Position numbers and translations under genes: made by a program. A stretch of DNA of 19,150 nucleotides from Desulfobulbaceae bacterium. Lineage in GTDB: Bacteria > Desulfobacterota > Desulfobulbia > Desulfobulbales > Desulfobulbaceae. This document shows positions 1 to 6,822 of the stretch, one piece after another. The notes beneath the pieces were generated by a model, which saw nothing but the letters and a program-made list of their open reading frames with translations, searched no databases and was not told the origin of the DNA. Numbering within the stretch: the stretch's first letter is position 1; the number at the start of each line of letters is the position of its first letter. The stretch lies in the NCBI GenBank assembly GCA_026990725.1, contig JALXCX010000238.1, positions 1 through 19,150 on the forward strand, given 5' to 3'.

Positions 1-838
1 ATCCATCGCTGACCAGGGTGCCATCCCAGGCCCCGATCAGTTCATCAAAGGCGGCCTGGGAACGATTGGTATGAACCATAAAAAAGGCAACGGTCCTGCT
101 GGCCATAACCCAGAGCCAGTATAATTTACCGTTTTTCTTCCAGGTCGTTTCATCCAGATGATTGACTTTCTGGCTCCTGGCCTTATCACTGATCGCTTCG
201 TAATGGGGTTTGATTGCTCTGGAGGCCCGGTCAATAATCTTTTGGATGGCCCCTCGGCTGATATGGATATTCAAGACAGAGGAACAGAAAGTCTGGATTG
301 TTTCCCGTGAATTGCCGTCAATACCTCCAATCTCTGCGACAAGAGCTGAAAAACGGGCGCCAAATCCCGTGGAATATTCATCGGGCACATAGCCTTTGCC
401 TACTTTTCCACATGCTGTGCATGTCCCCCGGTAAAAAATGAAATGGATGACCGTCATCACGATCTCGGGGAGTTCAATATGCTGATGGGTGTAATAGGGT
501 TGTATATCCCTGAAAGTGGCGCAGCCACAGGAACAGGTTTGGGGGAGAACTTCGCGGGTCTCCGTGGGGTCCAGCAGCTGCTGCCGGTATCCACGCCGTT
601 TCTTTCTGCCGGTCTTTTTCTTTTTTTTCGATTCGTTCTCTTTGTAGGGAGAGTTACTCGAAGGGGGTTGGTTGGAGTTGGAGGAGTTTTCGTCCAATTT
701 GGCTTCAAGTTCTTCAACCCGTTTATTCAGCCGGGTGATTTCTTCTGCCATGGCAAAAAGAAGTTTCAGAACAGCCGGAGGAGTTTGGGCAAGGTCTTTT
801 TCGGTGACCTGCACATCTTTGGGGAGAAAATCAAACAC
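1..838 (-). CDS. IS66-family transposase (N-terminal 279 codons; cut by window edge)
   Basis: This open frame reads leftward from a GTG at 838 and is still open at position 1, so the C-terminal part lies outside the window. From the N-terminus it shows a leucine-rich coiled segment (EEITRLNKRVEELEAKL), the low-complexity ENSSNSNQPPSS stretch and a Lys/Arg-rich linker typical of IS66 transposases. A cysteine zinc-binding region (CSCGC, then CTACGK) follows, and then the start of the DDE domain with HLDETTW and, at the edge, GTLVSDG. The third catalytic acid is not visible. No small IS66 orfA/orfB homologues precede it, as in the ISBst12 subgroup. The start is supported by GGGAGG at 850-845, six bases before the GTG. 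It overlaps the end of the DUF4338 gene by 8 bases, so translation is probably coupled. A TTG one codon upstream is the alternative start. Confidence 0.88.
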   Translation of the reverse strand, partial: MFDFLPKDVQVTEKDLAQTPPAVLKLLFAMAEEITRLNKRVEELEAKLDENSSNSNQPPSSNSPYKENESKKKKKTGRKKRRGYRQQLLDPTETREVLPQTCSCGCATFRDIQPYYTHQHIELPEIVMTVIHFIFYRGTCTACGKVGKGYVPDEYSTGFGARFSALVAEIGGIDGNSRETIQTFCSSVLNIHISRGAIQKIIDRASRAIKPHYEAISDKARSQKVNHLDETTWKKNGKLYWLWVMASRTVAFFMVHTNRSQAAFDELIGAWDGTLVSDG

Positions 839-1703
839 CAAGTTCCTCCCGAAAATGTTTTGACAGGGGATACAGGTACAGGGCCTTGACAGGTTGTGTT
901 GCTTTATTTTTCCGGTCGTATTTACCACGCCCGGCAGTATTGCCAAGATACTGCCAGTTGGCGGCCTTGTAACAGGTGCCCCGGAATCTGGCGATTTCCA
1001 CAAAGGTCTCCAATAACGAGATCGGCTGATTGTAAAATGCTTGCCAGTCCTCCTGCAGGCAGCGAATATTGCGGGCCAGAACCTTGGAGGCCAGATGTCG
1101 AATTTTGATCCAGGGCAGGATCAGAAAACGAACGTTGTTGACGACCTTGTACAGGTTTGCTTCCCTGGTTGGGTGATCCCAGCCAATAAAATGATCACGG
1201 GCCGCAATTTTCCATGCTGCCGAGCCCCAACCGAGACAGGCAACCGGACGCTTGTCAAGATAGGCGATATATTTCAGATAGGATCCGACGATTGAGGAAT
1301 GGCCGAGATAGTGAAAACGGTCGACAAAAAAATCCCATAATCCCTCATCAGAAGTTCGGCGGACCATCTTGAGTGTCAAAGAGCCAAACTCGGAAACCGT
1401 ACCATTAAGTTCCGAGTCGTTGTATGTATACTTCCGGCGGATAGGTTTATCAATACGCCGACAGTTGGTCGTCATGCGTGGGGGGAGGGTTATTTCTCCC
1501 TTCTCCTCCAGCTTGAGCAGCAACACCCGGCAGGCCCGGTCTTTTAATCTGCCGTTGGCTTGATACCAGTTCCACTGCTTGCAGAGTATTCTGGAAATAG
1601 CAGATCGCCCCTGCGTCCAGTGGGCAGTGACAATCCTGCGAATAGTATCAAGATCGTTGCGGTCAATATGCCGGCCGCGTATCTGGTATGTTTGTATAAC
1701 CAA
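831..1703 (-). CDS. DUF4338 (DruA-like) protein, accessory gene of the IS66-like element
   Basis: This is a 290-residue protein of the DUF4338 family, the family named for DruA of the Druantia anti-phage system. The diagnostic C-terminal part is clear: FLILPWIKIRHLASKVLA, then PISLLETFVEIARFRGTCYKAANW and YLGNTAGRGKYDR. Its biochemical activity is not known to me. The start is a TTG at 1703, set by GGAGGAG at 1715-1709; there is no nearby in-frame ATG. The stop lies inside the first codons of the IS66 transposase, an 8-base overlap with a ribosome-binding site inside this gene. No DruB-E gene or helicase is present in the window, so a defence role is not supported. The pairing with a transposase points to a mobile-element cargo or helper protein. 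Its initiation region lies in a perfect inverted repeat (1702-1732). Confidence 0.85.
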   Translation of the reverse strand: MVIQTYQIRGRHIDRNDLDTIRRIVTAHWTQGRSAISRILCKQWNWYQANGRLKDRACRVLLLKLEEKGEITLPPRMTTNCRRIDKPIRRKYTYNDSELNGTVSEFGSLTLKMVRRTSDEGLWDFFVDRFHYLGHSSIVGSYLKYIAYLDKRPVACLGWGSAAWKIAARDHFIGWDHPTREANLYKVVNNVRFLILPWIKIRHLASKVLARNIRCLQEDWQAFYNQPISLLETFVEIARFRGTCYKAANWQYLGNTAGRGKYDRKNKATQPVKALYLYPLSKHFREELGV

Positions 1704-1732
1704 GATATCTCCTCCAGTGTTGGAGATATCTT
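1702..1732 (-). promoter_or_regulatory. Inverted repeat enclosing the SD and start codon of the DUF4338 gene
   Basis: AAGATATCTCC at 1702-1712 is the exact reverse complement of GGAGATATCTT at 1722-1732, with a 9-base spacer. In the minus-strand mRNA this is an 11-bp hairpin whose 3' arm and loop hold the SD (1715-1709), and the base of the stem holds TT of the TTG start (1703). The structure should hide the initiation region when transcription enters from outside. That effect is inferred. A protein-binding palindrome is the alternative. Confidence 0.6.
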
Positions 1733-1808
1733 AACGAATTTTGGATACTGTCGCCAGTCAAAAATTTTACACTGTGACCAGATACAAAAATCAACTCTTC
1801 GGCGGTCG

Positions 1809-1839
1809 ATTATGGCCGTCCGGGAATAGCTGTTGTCAA
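1809..1839 (-). promoter_or_regulatory. Possible promoter for the DUF4338-transposase operon
   Basis: On the minus strand TTGACA (1839-1834) is followed by CATAAT (1814-1809). The -35 is a perfect sigma70 match, but the 19-base spacer is longer than optimal. It lies about 105 bases upstream of the TTG start, and the transcript would include the hairpin at 1702-1732. This is weak evidence by eye only. Confidence 0.27.
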
Positions 1840-1840
1840 G

Positions 1841-1944
1841 ACAAACTTTAGGTAAAGTTAAGCAATAAATAGCGTGTTGAATATTGATGTTTCTGCTTCT
1901 CAGATTCTGAGAGTTTCCCTTGCCAATGTATCCACTGCAGTTAT
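1841..1944. other. Intergenic stretch between the two mobile elements
   Basis: I see no gene here. It contains a short inverted repeat TCTCAG-ATT-CTGAGA at 1898-1912. It also contains an 11-base stretch TGTTTCTGCTT (1888-1898) that recurs inverted at 2509-2519, just outside the other end of the IS200 element. Confidence 0.5.
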
Positions 1945-1953
1945 ACTAAACAA

Positions 1954-1973
1954 CCACCTACTAAAGTAGGTGG
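1954..1973 (-). repeat. IS200 right-end hairpin
   Basis: A perfect 8-bp stem CCACCTAC/GTAGGTGG with loop TAAA lies downstream of tnpA, mirroring the loop sequence of the left-end hairpin. It is probably the right-end recognition structure. Confidence 0.72.
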
Positions 1974-1975
1974 GT

Positions 1976-2020
1976 TAAAAAGCGCGGACTGAAAGTCCAG
2001 CAATACCGGCCAGTGCCGGT
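1976..2020 (-). terminator. Tandem hairpins after tnpA, possible terminator
   Basis: Immediately after the TAA of the tnpA frame the minus strand has ACCGGC-ACTG-GCCGGT (2020-2005). A second hairpin, GGACT-TTC-AGTCC (1998-1986), is followed by GCGCTTTTT. The second stem with the T-run resembles a weak intrinsic terminator. Both could instead belong to the IS right end. Confidence 0.4.
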
Positions 2021-2446
2021 TTACTCAATATCGAAGCCATCGTTGGGGTCTTTTGCAAAATGATGTGCAAGCTACTCTTTAATCATATCCTTAGCGAGTT
2101 CGCCTGATGTAATACAAAAATAACCTCGCACCCAAAAGTGCCTACCCCAATATCTTTTTTTGAGATAGGAAAATTCATCAAACACTTTTCGGGCCACCCG
2201 ACCCTTTAGCCGGCGCATTATATCCGATGGAGAAATATTGGGTGGAGCAGAAACTAAGATATGCACATGGTCTTTACTGACAACACCACGTAAGATATGA
2301 ATATCAAATCTGTCACAAGTTTGACGCACAAGTTCTCTTATACGTAGAGCAATATCACCGGTCAAGACTTGATAACGGTACTTGGTAGACCAAACAAAAT
2401 GATACTCAATATTAAATGTAGTATGACTCCCTTGTCGGTATCCCAT
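2021..2446 (-). pseudogene. tnpA: IS200/IS605 TnpA with an amber codon at the catalytic tyrosine
   Basis: This is a Y1-type HUH transposase that cuts and joins single-stranded DNA ends. From the ATG at 2446 it reads YHFVWSTKYRYQVLTG, DHVHILVS (the H-x-H metal motif), RRLKGRVARKVF, and YWGRHFWVRGYFCITSG, all standard for the family. At 2074-2072 a TAG interrupts the frame after KDMIKE. In relatives the next residues are YL or YI, the tyrosine being the covalent nucleophile. Downstream the frame continues with family-like sequence (LAHHFAKDPNDGFDIE) to a TAA at 2023-2021, giving 142 codons in all. The shorter product ending at 2072 has 124 residues and lacks the nucleophile. A single-base change from TAC or TAT explains it. 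Suppression or pyrrolysine insertion is possible but unsupported here. Confidence 0.85.
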
Positions 2447-2480
2447 CTATACGAATAACCATACCGATAGCATAATGCTA

Positions 2481-2496
2481 CCCGCCTAAAGGCGGG
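2481..2496 (-). repeat. IS200 left-end hairpin
   Basis: A perfect 6-bp stem CCCGCC/GGCGGG with loop TAAA lies upstream of tnpA on the side of its start codon. It is the subterminal structure typical of IS200-type left ends. Confidence 0.75.
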
Positions 2497-2523
2497 GGCT
2501 TTAACCTTAAGCAGAAACAGTAA

Positions 2524-3612
2524 ATGAAAAAAAAATCCCCACCACGACTTCAAGGGATAGAAGGCTTACGAGCATTGGCGGCAATGTTAATTGTCATCTA
2601 CCACATGGTGCTGTTGCCGGATATTGCAATTCCGGATTATTTGAATGTCATCAAACTTTATTTCGGGAATGGAGTGCCGTTGTTCTACGCATTAAGTGGA
2701 TTTGTGCTGGCCTATGGGTATCTCGACAGGCTAAACAGCCAGGCTCAGGTTATCCGCTTTTGTATCCGCCGCTATTTCCGGATTGCACCGTTGTTCTATG
2801 TCATGCTCCTGGTATGGATGGTTGTCTCAAGGTTGAAATGGGGGAAATTTCCGGCATCGTACCACGATCTTGTTCTTAATGCCTCACTACTTTTCGGGCT
2901 TGTTCCGGGCAAGCATGAAAGTATTGTCTGGGCAGGCTGGTCTATAGGGGTGGAGGTCCTCTTTTACCTGTTATTTCCTGTTATTGCTGCATTAATCAGT
3001 AATTTACGTTCCGGGATTCTTGCACTGGCAATCTCCATTTTCGTATCGTCATCCTTTTATACTGCTGCAAGCAGTATGGAAGTTGGATCGTATGCCTATA
3101 TGAACATCATCACCCACATGCCGACATTTCTTTCCGGTGTATTGGCATTTTTAATCTGGAGAAAAACAGGTTTTCTTAAAAACTCCTTATTGGGAGCATT
3201 TCTTTTCACCCTGTCAATCGTTTCTATCCTTGCGGTAGTTTACGTACCTTCCATTTTTCAGATACTGCTTAAGGCAAGAGGGGTTAGGCTTGATCTTTAT
3301 ATCTGGAGTATCCTGTTCATGTTGATCATTCTGTCGACATGTTTCTGGTCATCGAATCCTTTGCTTACCAATCGAATCAGTACAGGTACGGGGAGATCAA
3401 GTTTTAGTCTTTATCTCTGGCATCCTCTCATCATCATCCTCCTGCTTAACGTGTACGCAGAAATTGGAATCGTACTCGGTAATGGTTTATTGAATTTTCT
3501 CGCCTGCGCCGGTGTCACCCTAACAATAGTCTCCCTCGTTGCCCATATTTCCTTCCTTGTAATTGAAAAGCCTTGCATGAAATATGGTAAAAAAATGGCC
3601 AATGCAGCGTAA
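2524..3612 (+). CDS. Acyltransferase 3 (OafA/YrhL-like) membrane O-acyltransferase
   Basis: This 362-residue integral membrane protein of the acyltransferase-3 family moves acyl groups, usually acetyl, across the inner membrane onto surface glycans. Family marks are IEGLRALAAMLIVIYHM with the conserved His27, RRYFRIAPLF (residues 82-91), and WSIGVEVLFYLLFP (139-152) with its conserved Glu. About ten hydrophobic helices follow, ending in SLYLWHPL and a last helix before a short basic tail. The length is normal for a stand-alone AT3 domain without an SGNH extension. The ATG at 2524 is directly preceded by an in-frame TAA and has no visible SD. The IS200 end lies only about 15 bases upstream, so native upstream signals may have been displaced. 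It is the first gene of the plus-strand glycan cluster. Confidence 0.9.
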   Translation: MKKKSPPRLQGIEGLRALAAMLIVIYHMVLLPDIAIPDYLNVIKLYFGNGVPLFYALSGFVLAYGYLDRLNSQAQVIRFCIRRYFRIAPLFYVMLLVWMVVSRLKWGKFPASYHDLVLNASLLFGLVPGKHESIVWAGWSIGVEVLFYLLFPVIAALISNLRSGILALAISIFVSSSFYTAASSMEVGSYAYMNIITHMPTFLSGVLAFLIWRKTGFLKNSLLGAFLFTLSIVSILAVVYVPSIFQILLKARGVRLDLYIWSILFMLIILSTCFWSSNPLLTNRISTGTGRSSFSLYLWHPLIIILLLNVYAEIGIVLGNGLLNFLACAGVTLTIVSLVAHISFLVIEKPCMKYGKKMANAA

Positions 3613-4139
3613 TATTGTCTACATAATCGTGCTGATGGTAATCATGATTGCTTGGTGTATTGAAAATCCAACCTTGCCAACGCCAGCAACCAAACAGAAA
3701 ACAGGAACAACTTCTCAAATAGTTTCTAATCCTTCACTCATTGGCTTTTCACCTGAAACGGGGATTTCGGGCGGCGATTGCAATATCGAGTTTATCAACG
3801 GTGTACTTATGGGAGCTGATGTCCACATCATTCCCAGGAATTCCTCTATGAAACTTACAGGCTGGGCAATGGATCTCGATAATGCTCGTCTGCCGGAATC
3901 GGTGATCGCTTGTTTTACAGGGTCGGATAAAAGAAAATTTTTCGCTCTCTCAAATTGGATTCGAGCGCAATGACGTCAGGGACTACTTTACCTTGTCGAA
4001 TAATCTGCTCGATTCGGGTTTTGAAATCTTTACTAAACTCCAGGGAGTACCTGTTAGTGAATATAGCCTCACTATTGCAATGCAGTTTGGAAACGTTACA
4101 TTTATTTGTAATAATAGGCGAAGAATTCGAGTACAGTAA
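3602..4139 (+). pseudogene. Membrane-anchored extracytoplasmic glycan-cluster protein, frameshifted
   Basis: From ATG 3602 (an earlier in-frame ATG is at 3584) the frame encodes an N-terminal anchor (IVYIIVLMVIMIAW). A Thr/Pro-rich linker and a soluble domain follow, with CNIEFINGV and KLTGWAMDLDNARLPESVIACFTG. The frame stops at 3971-3973 after SNWIRAQ. Moving one base forward at the A4T5 run (about 3936-3944) restores family-like sequence: SLSQIGFERNDVRDYF, then SGFEIFTKLQG and YSLTIAMQFGNVTFICNNRR, to TAA 4137-4139. One extra base in the homopolymer explains this. I recognise the GWA-D type beta-rich domain from hypothetical proteins beside membrane glycosyltransferases, but its function is unknown to me. 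It overlaps the acyltransferase end by 11 bases. A sequencing error in the run is the main alternative to a real pseudogene. Confidence 0.7.
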
Positions 4140-4234
4140 GAAAAGGTAGAGAGAAAAATTTACAGGCAGGCACTGCACTAATAAAAATTAAGCCGTCTTA
4201 TCTTGGAAAGTTGGCAAGATCAGGCCCGGAGACA

Positions 4235-5851
4235 ATGGGGAAAATAGAAAAAATACAATCAATCTTTTTGGAAAAAAACCCTCCAACGATTTGTTTTGAT
4301 AGAAAAATTCCGACAACTTTATGGTTTGTTCTGAGTATTTTTTTACTGAAGGCTTTTATACTGGCTTTTTGGGTTATACCCTTGTGGGATATCCAAGATG
4401 AACCCGGACATTACTCGTATATTTTAGATATTGCCAATGGAAAAGGACTTCCTGTGATGGGAGAGGCCCTCTTTGATGAAAGCGTTAAAGCAGACTGGTT
4501 GAATGATACATGGAAAGACCATTATAGTTTAAATTGGATCGCTCAACATCCTCCACTGTATTATATGGTCAATGCAACCATTCTTTCTGCTGCCAGATTG
4601 TTTTCATCAAATAGCGAGTTTCTCTTCCGAATAACACGACTGTTGTCAGTGGTGTCCGGAACACTGGCTCTCTTTGTTTTCTATCGAATATTTATCCACG
4701 TCACTCGTAATAAAAAAATATCCCTTTTCCTGGTTACTGGCATAAGTCTTATTCCCATGTTTGGTTTCCAGGCTGCTGGAACCACGCATGATCAATTCCT
4801 GAGTCTGCTATGCGCTTTGGCTATTTTATATTGGGTTAAGTTTATAATAACTCGTAATATGAAACATTCGATACTTATGGCTTGTTTTTTGTCTTTGGCA
4901 GCAGTTACAAAATCCACATCTTTACTTTTATTTGTTCCCTTGGTCGGAATTTCTTTTTTCTATATTGACGAGAGGAATCTTCAAAAAAGACTTATTTATT
5001 TTGTATTAATTTCAACTATTGCCATGATCTTGCCAGGTCTGTGGATGATTCGCTCGTATATACATTATGGTGTTTTTCTGTCCACTTTTCATAATGTCGT
5101 TGAACACTTTGACAAGGCTAAGATATTAAAAACCAATCTGCATCAATACTTGACGAGTACCCTTATTATCGAAAATTTATACTCTACATTTCTGGGCGAA
5201 TTTGGATGGACGGGAAGAGGTGGGAAGTGCATGGTACTGTTGATTAAAAATTCCACACAGCTTATAACATTATACTATTGTGCAACTTCCTTATTTTTAT
5301 TTTTTTCAATGACTTCATATATAAAAACTGATCAAAAAGTCTACAATAAAAAATTACCATTTAATACTTTATTTGCCGGATTGGTTATCAGTTACTTCAT
5401 TGTTTTCTCCATTCCAGTTAAGGAAAACTCCTATCTGCTCCCAATAATGTATGCTGTAATGTTATCTATTCTTACCTTTTCTTTACAGATAGTTCCATTA
5501 TTAATCTGTGATAATAGTAAATATTTGTCGATTAATTTTCTTAAAATAAATGCAGATAAAAAAGAATTGATAGAAAATAAATTTATATATCTATCATTAT
5601 TTGTTTGTTTTTTTTATACACTTATTTTCATTATTGAATTGAATAGCTGGTATGAAAAATATCATATGCTGAGAGCAGATCATGGACGATATTGGTTTCC
5701 GATTATACCGTTACTTGCCTGCAGTTTTGTTTATCCGACATTCAAAGTAATCAACTTATCCAAGTCAGTCCTTGTTGGTATCATTTCCGCAATGTTCATC
5801 AATGAAATATTAATTTATACACAATACGTTATTCCTTTTTTTAGTTCGTAA
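4235..5851 (+). CDS. GT-C type membrane glycosyltransferase (ArnT/DUF2142-like)
   Basis: This 538-residue polytopic membrane protein probably transfers a sugar from a polyprenyl-phosphate donor on the periplasmic face. After the first helix comes the acidic loop WDIQDEPGHYSYI (residues 51-63). The Asp-Glu pair there is the expected catalytic/metal site of GT-C enzymes. WIAQHPPLYYMVNATIL (from residue 101) follows, as in ArnT/PMT-like and DUF2142 proteins. Roughly a dozen hydrophobic segments extend to the C-terminus. I prefer ATG 4235 over the TTG at 4211, because GGAG at 4228-4231 precedes the ATG, though only three bases away. The gene is strikingly AT-rich compared with its neighbours, suggesting recent acquisition. 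The following DPM1-like GT2 is the natural source of its lipid-linked donor. The exact sugar cannot be told. Confidence 0.83.
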   Translation: MGKIEKIQSIFLEKNPPTICFDRKIPTTLWFVLSIFLLKAFILAFWVIPLWDIQDEPGHYSYILDIANGKGLPVMGEALFDESVKADWLNDTWKDHYSLNWIAQHPPLYYMVNATILSAARLFSSNSEFLFRITRLLSVVSGTLALFVFYRIFIHVTRNKKISLFLVTGISLIPMFGFQAAGTTHDQFLSLLCALAILYWVKFIITRNMKHSILMACFLSLAAVTKSTSLLLFVPLVGISFFYIDERNLQKRLIYFVLISTIAMILPGLWMIRSYIHYGVFLSTFHNVVEHFDKAKILKTNLHQYLTSTLIIENLYSTFLGEFGWTGRGGKCMVLLIKNSTQLITLYYCATSLFLFFSMTSYIKTDQKVYNKKLPFNTLFAGLVISYFIVFSIPVKENSYLLPIMYAVMLSILTFSLQIVPLLICDNSKYLSINFLKINADKKELIENKFIYLSLFVCFFYTLIFIIELNSWYEKYHMLRADHGRYWFPIIPLLACSFVYPTFKVINLSKSVLVGIISAMFINEILIYTQYVIPFFSS

Positions 5852-5883
5852 CGTGGCAAATCAACAATAAAACTACTTTCCAG

Positions 5884-6822
5884 ATGAAACTGATCATTCA
5901 AATTCCATGCTATAACGAGTCTGAGACTCTGGGTGTCACTCTTTCATGTTTACCGCGTGAGATCAACGGGTTCGACAAGGTTGAATGGCTGATAATTGAT
6001 GACGGCAGCTCCGATAACACCGCTCAGGTAGCAAAAGAAAATGGTGTTGATCATATCATCAGCCACATCCTCAATCAGGGTTTGGCACGTGCTTTCATGA
6101 CCGGGCTTAACAACTGCATTGAACTCGGTGCTGATGTGATTGTTAACACAGATGCTGATAACCAATACAACGCAGCTGATATTCCCGCACTTGTTGAGCC
6201 GATCATCAATGGTTCGGCAGATATAGTTATTGGTGCGCGTCCCATTGAGAGTATTGAACATTTTTCACCAGTTAAGAAAATTCTGCAAAGGTTGGGGAGC
6301 TGGGTTGTAAGGAAGGCCAGTAAAACGGATATACCAGATGCGCCAAGCGGTTTCAGGGCCATGTCCCGGGATGTTGCCCGGCGGCTAATGGTGTTTAATG
6401 ATTATACTTATACCCTAGAAACTATCATCCAAGCAGGACAGAAGAACATGGCTATAACCTCTATTCCAATCCGGGTAAATGCTGACATAAGGCCTTCGCG
6501 GCTGGTAAAAAGTATTCCCTCTTACATCAAGCAAAGTATTATCACTATCATTCGGATCTTTGTTGTTTATCGTCCGTTTCTATTTTTCTGTACAATCGGT
6601 TCTCTGTTGTTTGGAGCCGGTCTCCTGATTGGTCTACGTTTCCTCTGGTTTTATTCAACTGGTGATGGCGACGGCCATATTCAATCGTTGATCCTTGCCG
6701 GGATTTTTCTCACCATGGGCTTCCAGACATTCCTTATAGCATTGGTTACGGATCTACAGGCAGCAAACCGTAAATTGCTGGAAGAGATACAATACAGGCT
6801 GCAGGAAAAAAATCATGAGTAA
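5884..6822 (+). CDS. GT2 glycosyltransferase, polyprenyl-phosphate sugar synthase (DPM1/GtrB-like)
   Basis: This 312-residue GT-A enzyme is likely to load a nucleotide sugar onto polyprenyl phosphate at the cytoplasmic membrane face. It starts with IIQIPCYNESETLGVTL, has DDGS (39-42), the NQGLARAFMTG segment, the metal-binding DAD (90-92) in NTDADNQYNA, and PDAPSGFRAMSRD (151-163). The last is the acceptor-loop pattern of dolichyl-phosphate mannosyltransferase relatives. Two C-terminal membrane helices (about 228-256 and 266-290) are followed by a charged tail. It lies 32 bases after the GT-C gene and overlaps the nitroreductase start by 8 bases. Together with the GT-C gene it forms a donor-synthesis/donor-use pair. 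The sugar specificity is not readable from the sequence. Confidence 0.88.
   Translation: MKLIIQIPCYNESETLGVTLSCLPREINGFDKVEWLIIDDGSSDNTAQVAKENGVDHIISHILNQGLARAFMTGLNNCIELGADVIVNTDADNQYNAADIPALVEPIINGSADIVIGARPIESIEHFSPVKKILQRLGSWVVRKASKTDIPDAPSGFRAMSRDVARRLMVFNDYTYTLETIIQAGQKNMAITSIPIRVNADIRPSRLVKSIPSYIKQSIITIIRIFVVYRPFLFFCTIGSLLFGAGLLIGLRFLWFYSTGDGDGHIQSLILAGIFLTMGFQTFLIALVTDLQAANRKLLEEIQYRLQEKNHE

Larger units (their letters stand above)
1..1840 (-). mobile_element. IS66-like insertion element, partial (DUF4338 gene plus transposase)
   Basis: The two overlapping minus-strand genes form one transposable unit truncated by the left window edge. The right boundary is not resolved. I looked for the usual IS66 terminal GTAAG-type repeat between 1735 and 1940 and did not find a convincing one, so the end near 1840 is only a working limit. 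The other terminus is outside the window, so terminal repeats and target duplication cannot be compared. Confidence 0.6.
1945..2510 (-). mobile_element. IS200/IS605-family element (tnpA only)
   Basis: The element consists of a tnpA frame flanked by subterminal hairpins, with no terminal inverted repeats, as expected for the HUH/Y1 IS200 group. The left-end hairpin is CCCGCC-TAAA-GGCGGG at 2481-2496. The right-end hairpin is CCACCTAC-TAAA-GTAGGTGG at 1954-1973. Both have the same four-base loop, matching the structures TnpA recognises on single-stranded DNA. No tnpB is present. The exact cleavage sites are not determined, so the ends are good to about ten bases. The transposase frame carries an internal TAG, so the copy is probably immobile on its own. 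Confidence 0.82.

Noticed and set aside
443..889. A plus-strand 148-residue open frame
   Set aside because: It lies antisense to the IS66 transposase, whose frame has clear family motifs. Its translation looks like low-complexity shadow sequence.
896..1563. Several plus-strand open frames opposite the DUF4338 gene
   Set aside because: They are short, overlapping and without recognisable motifs, while the minus strand encodes a conserved protein throughout.
831..1703. A Druantia anti-phage defence system
   Set aside because: Only a DUF4338 protein is present. No DruE-type helicase or other Druantia gene occurs in the window, and the partner gene is a transposase.
1898..1912. The small inverted repeat TCTCAG-ATT-CTGAGA as a terminator
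   Set aside because: The stem is short, it is not followed by a clean T-run on either strand, and no gene ends there.
3936..3944. Programmed ribosomal frameshifting at AAAATTTTT
   Set aside because: The needed change is +1 and the zero-frame codons do not form a -1 slippery heptamer. No following stem or internal SD is evident. An indel or slippage is simpler.
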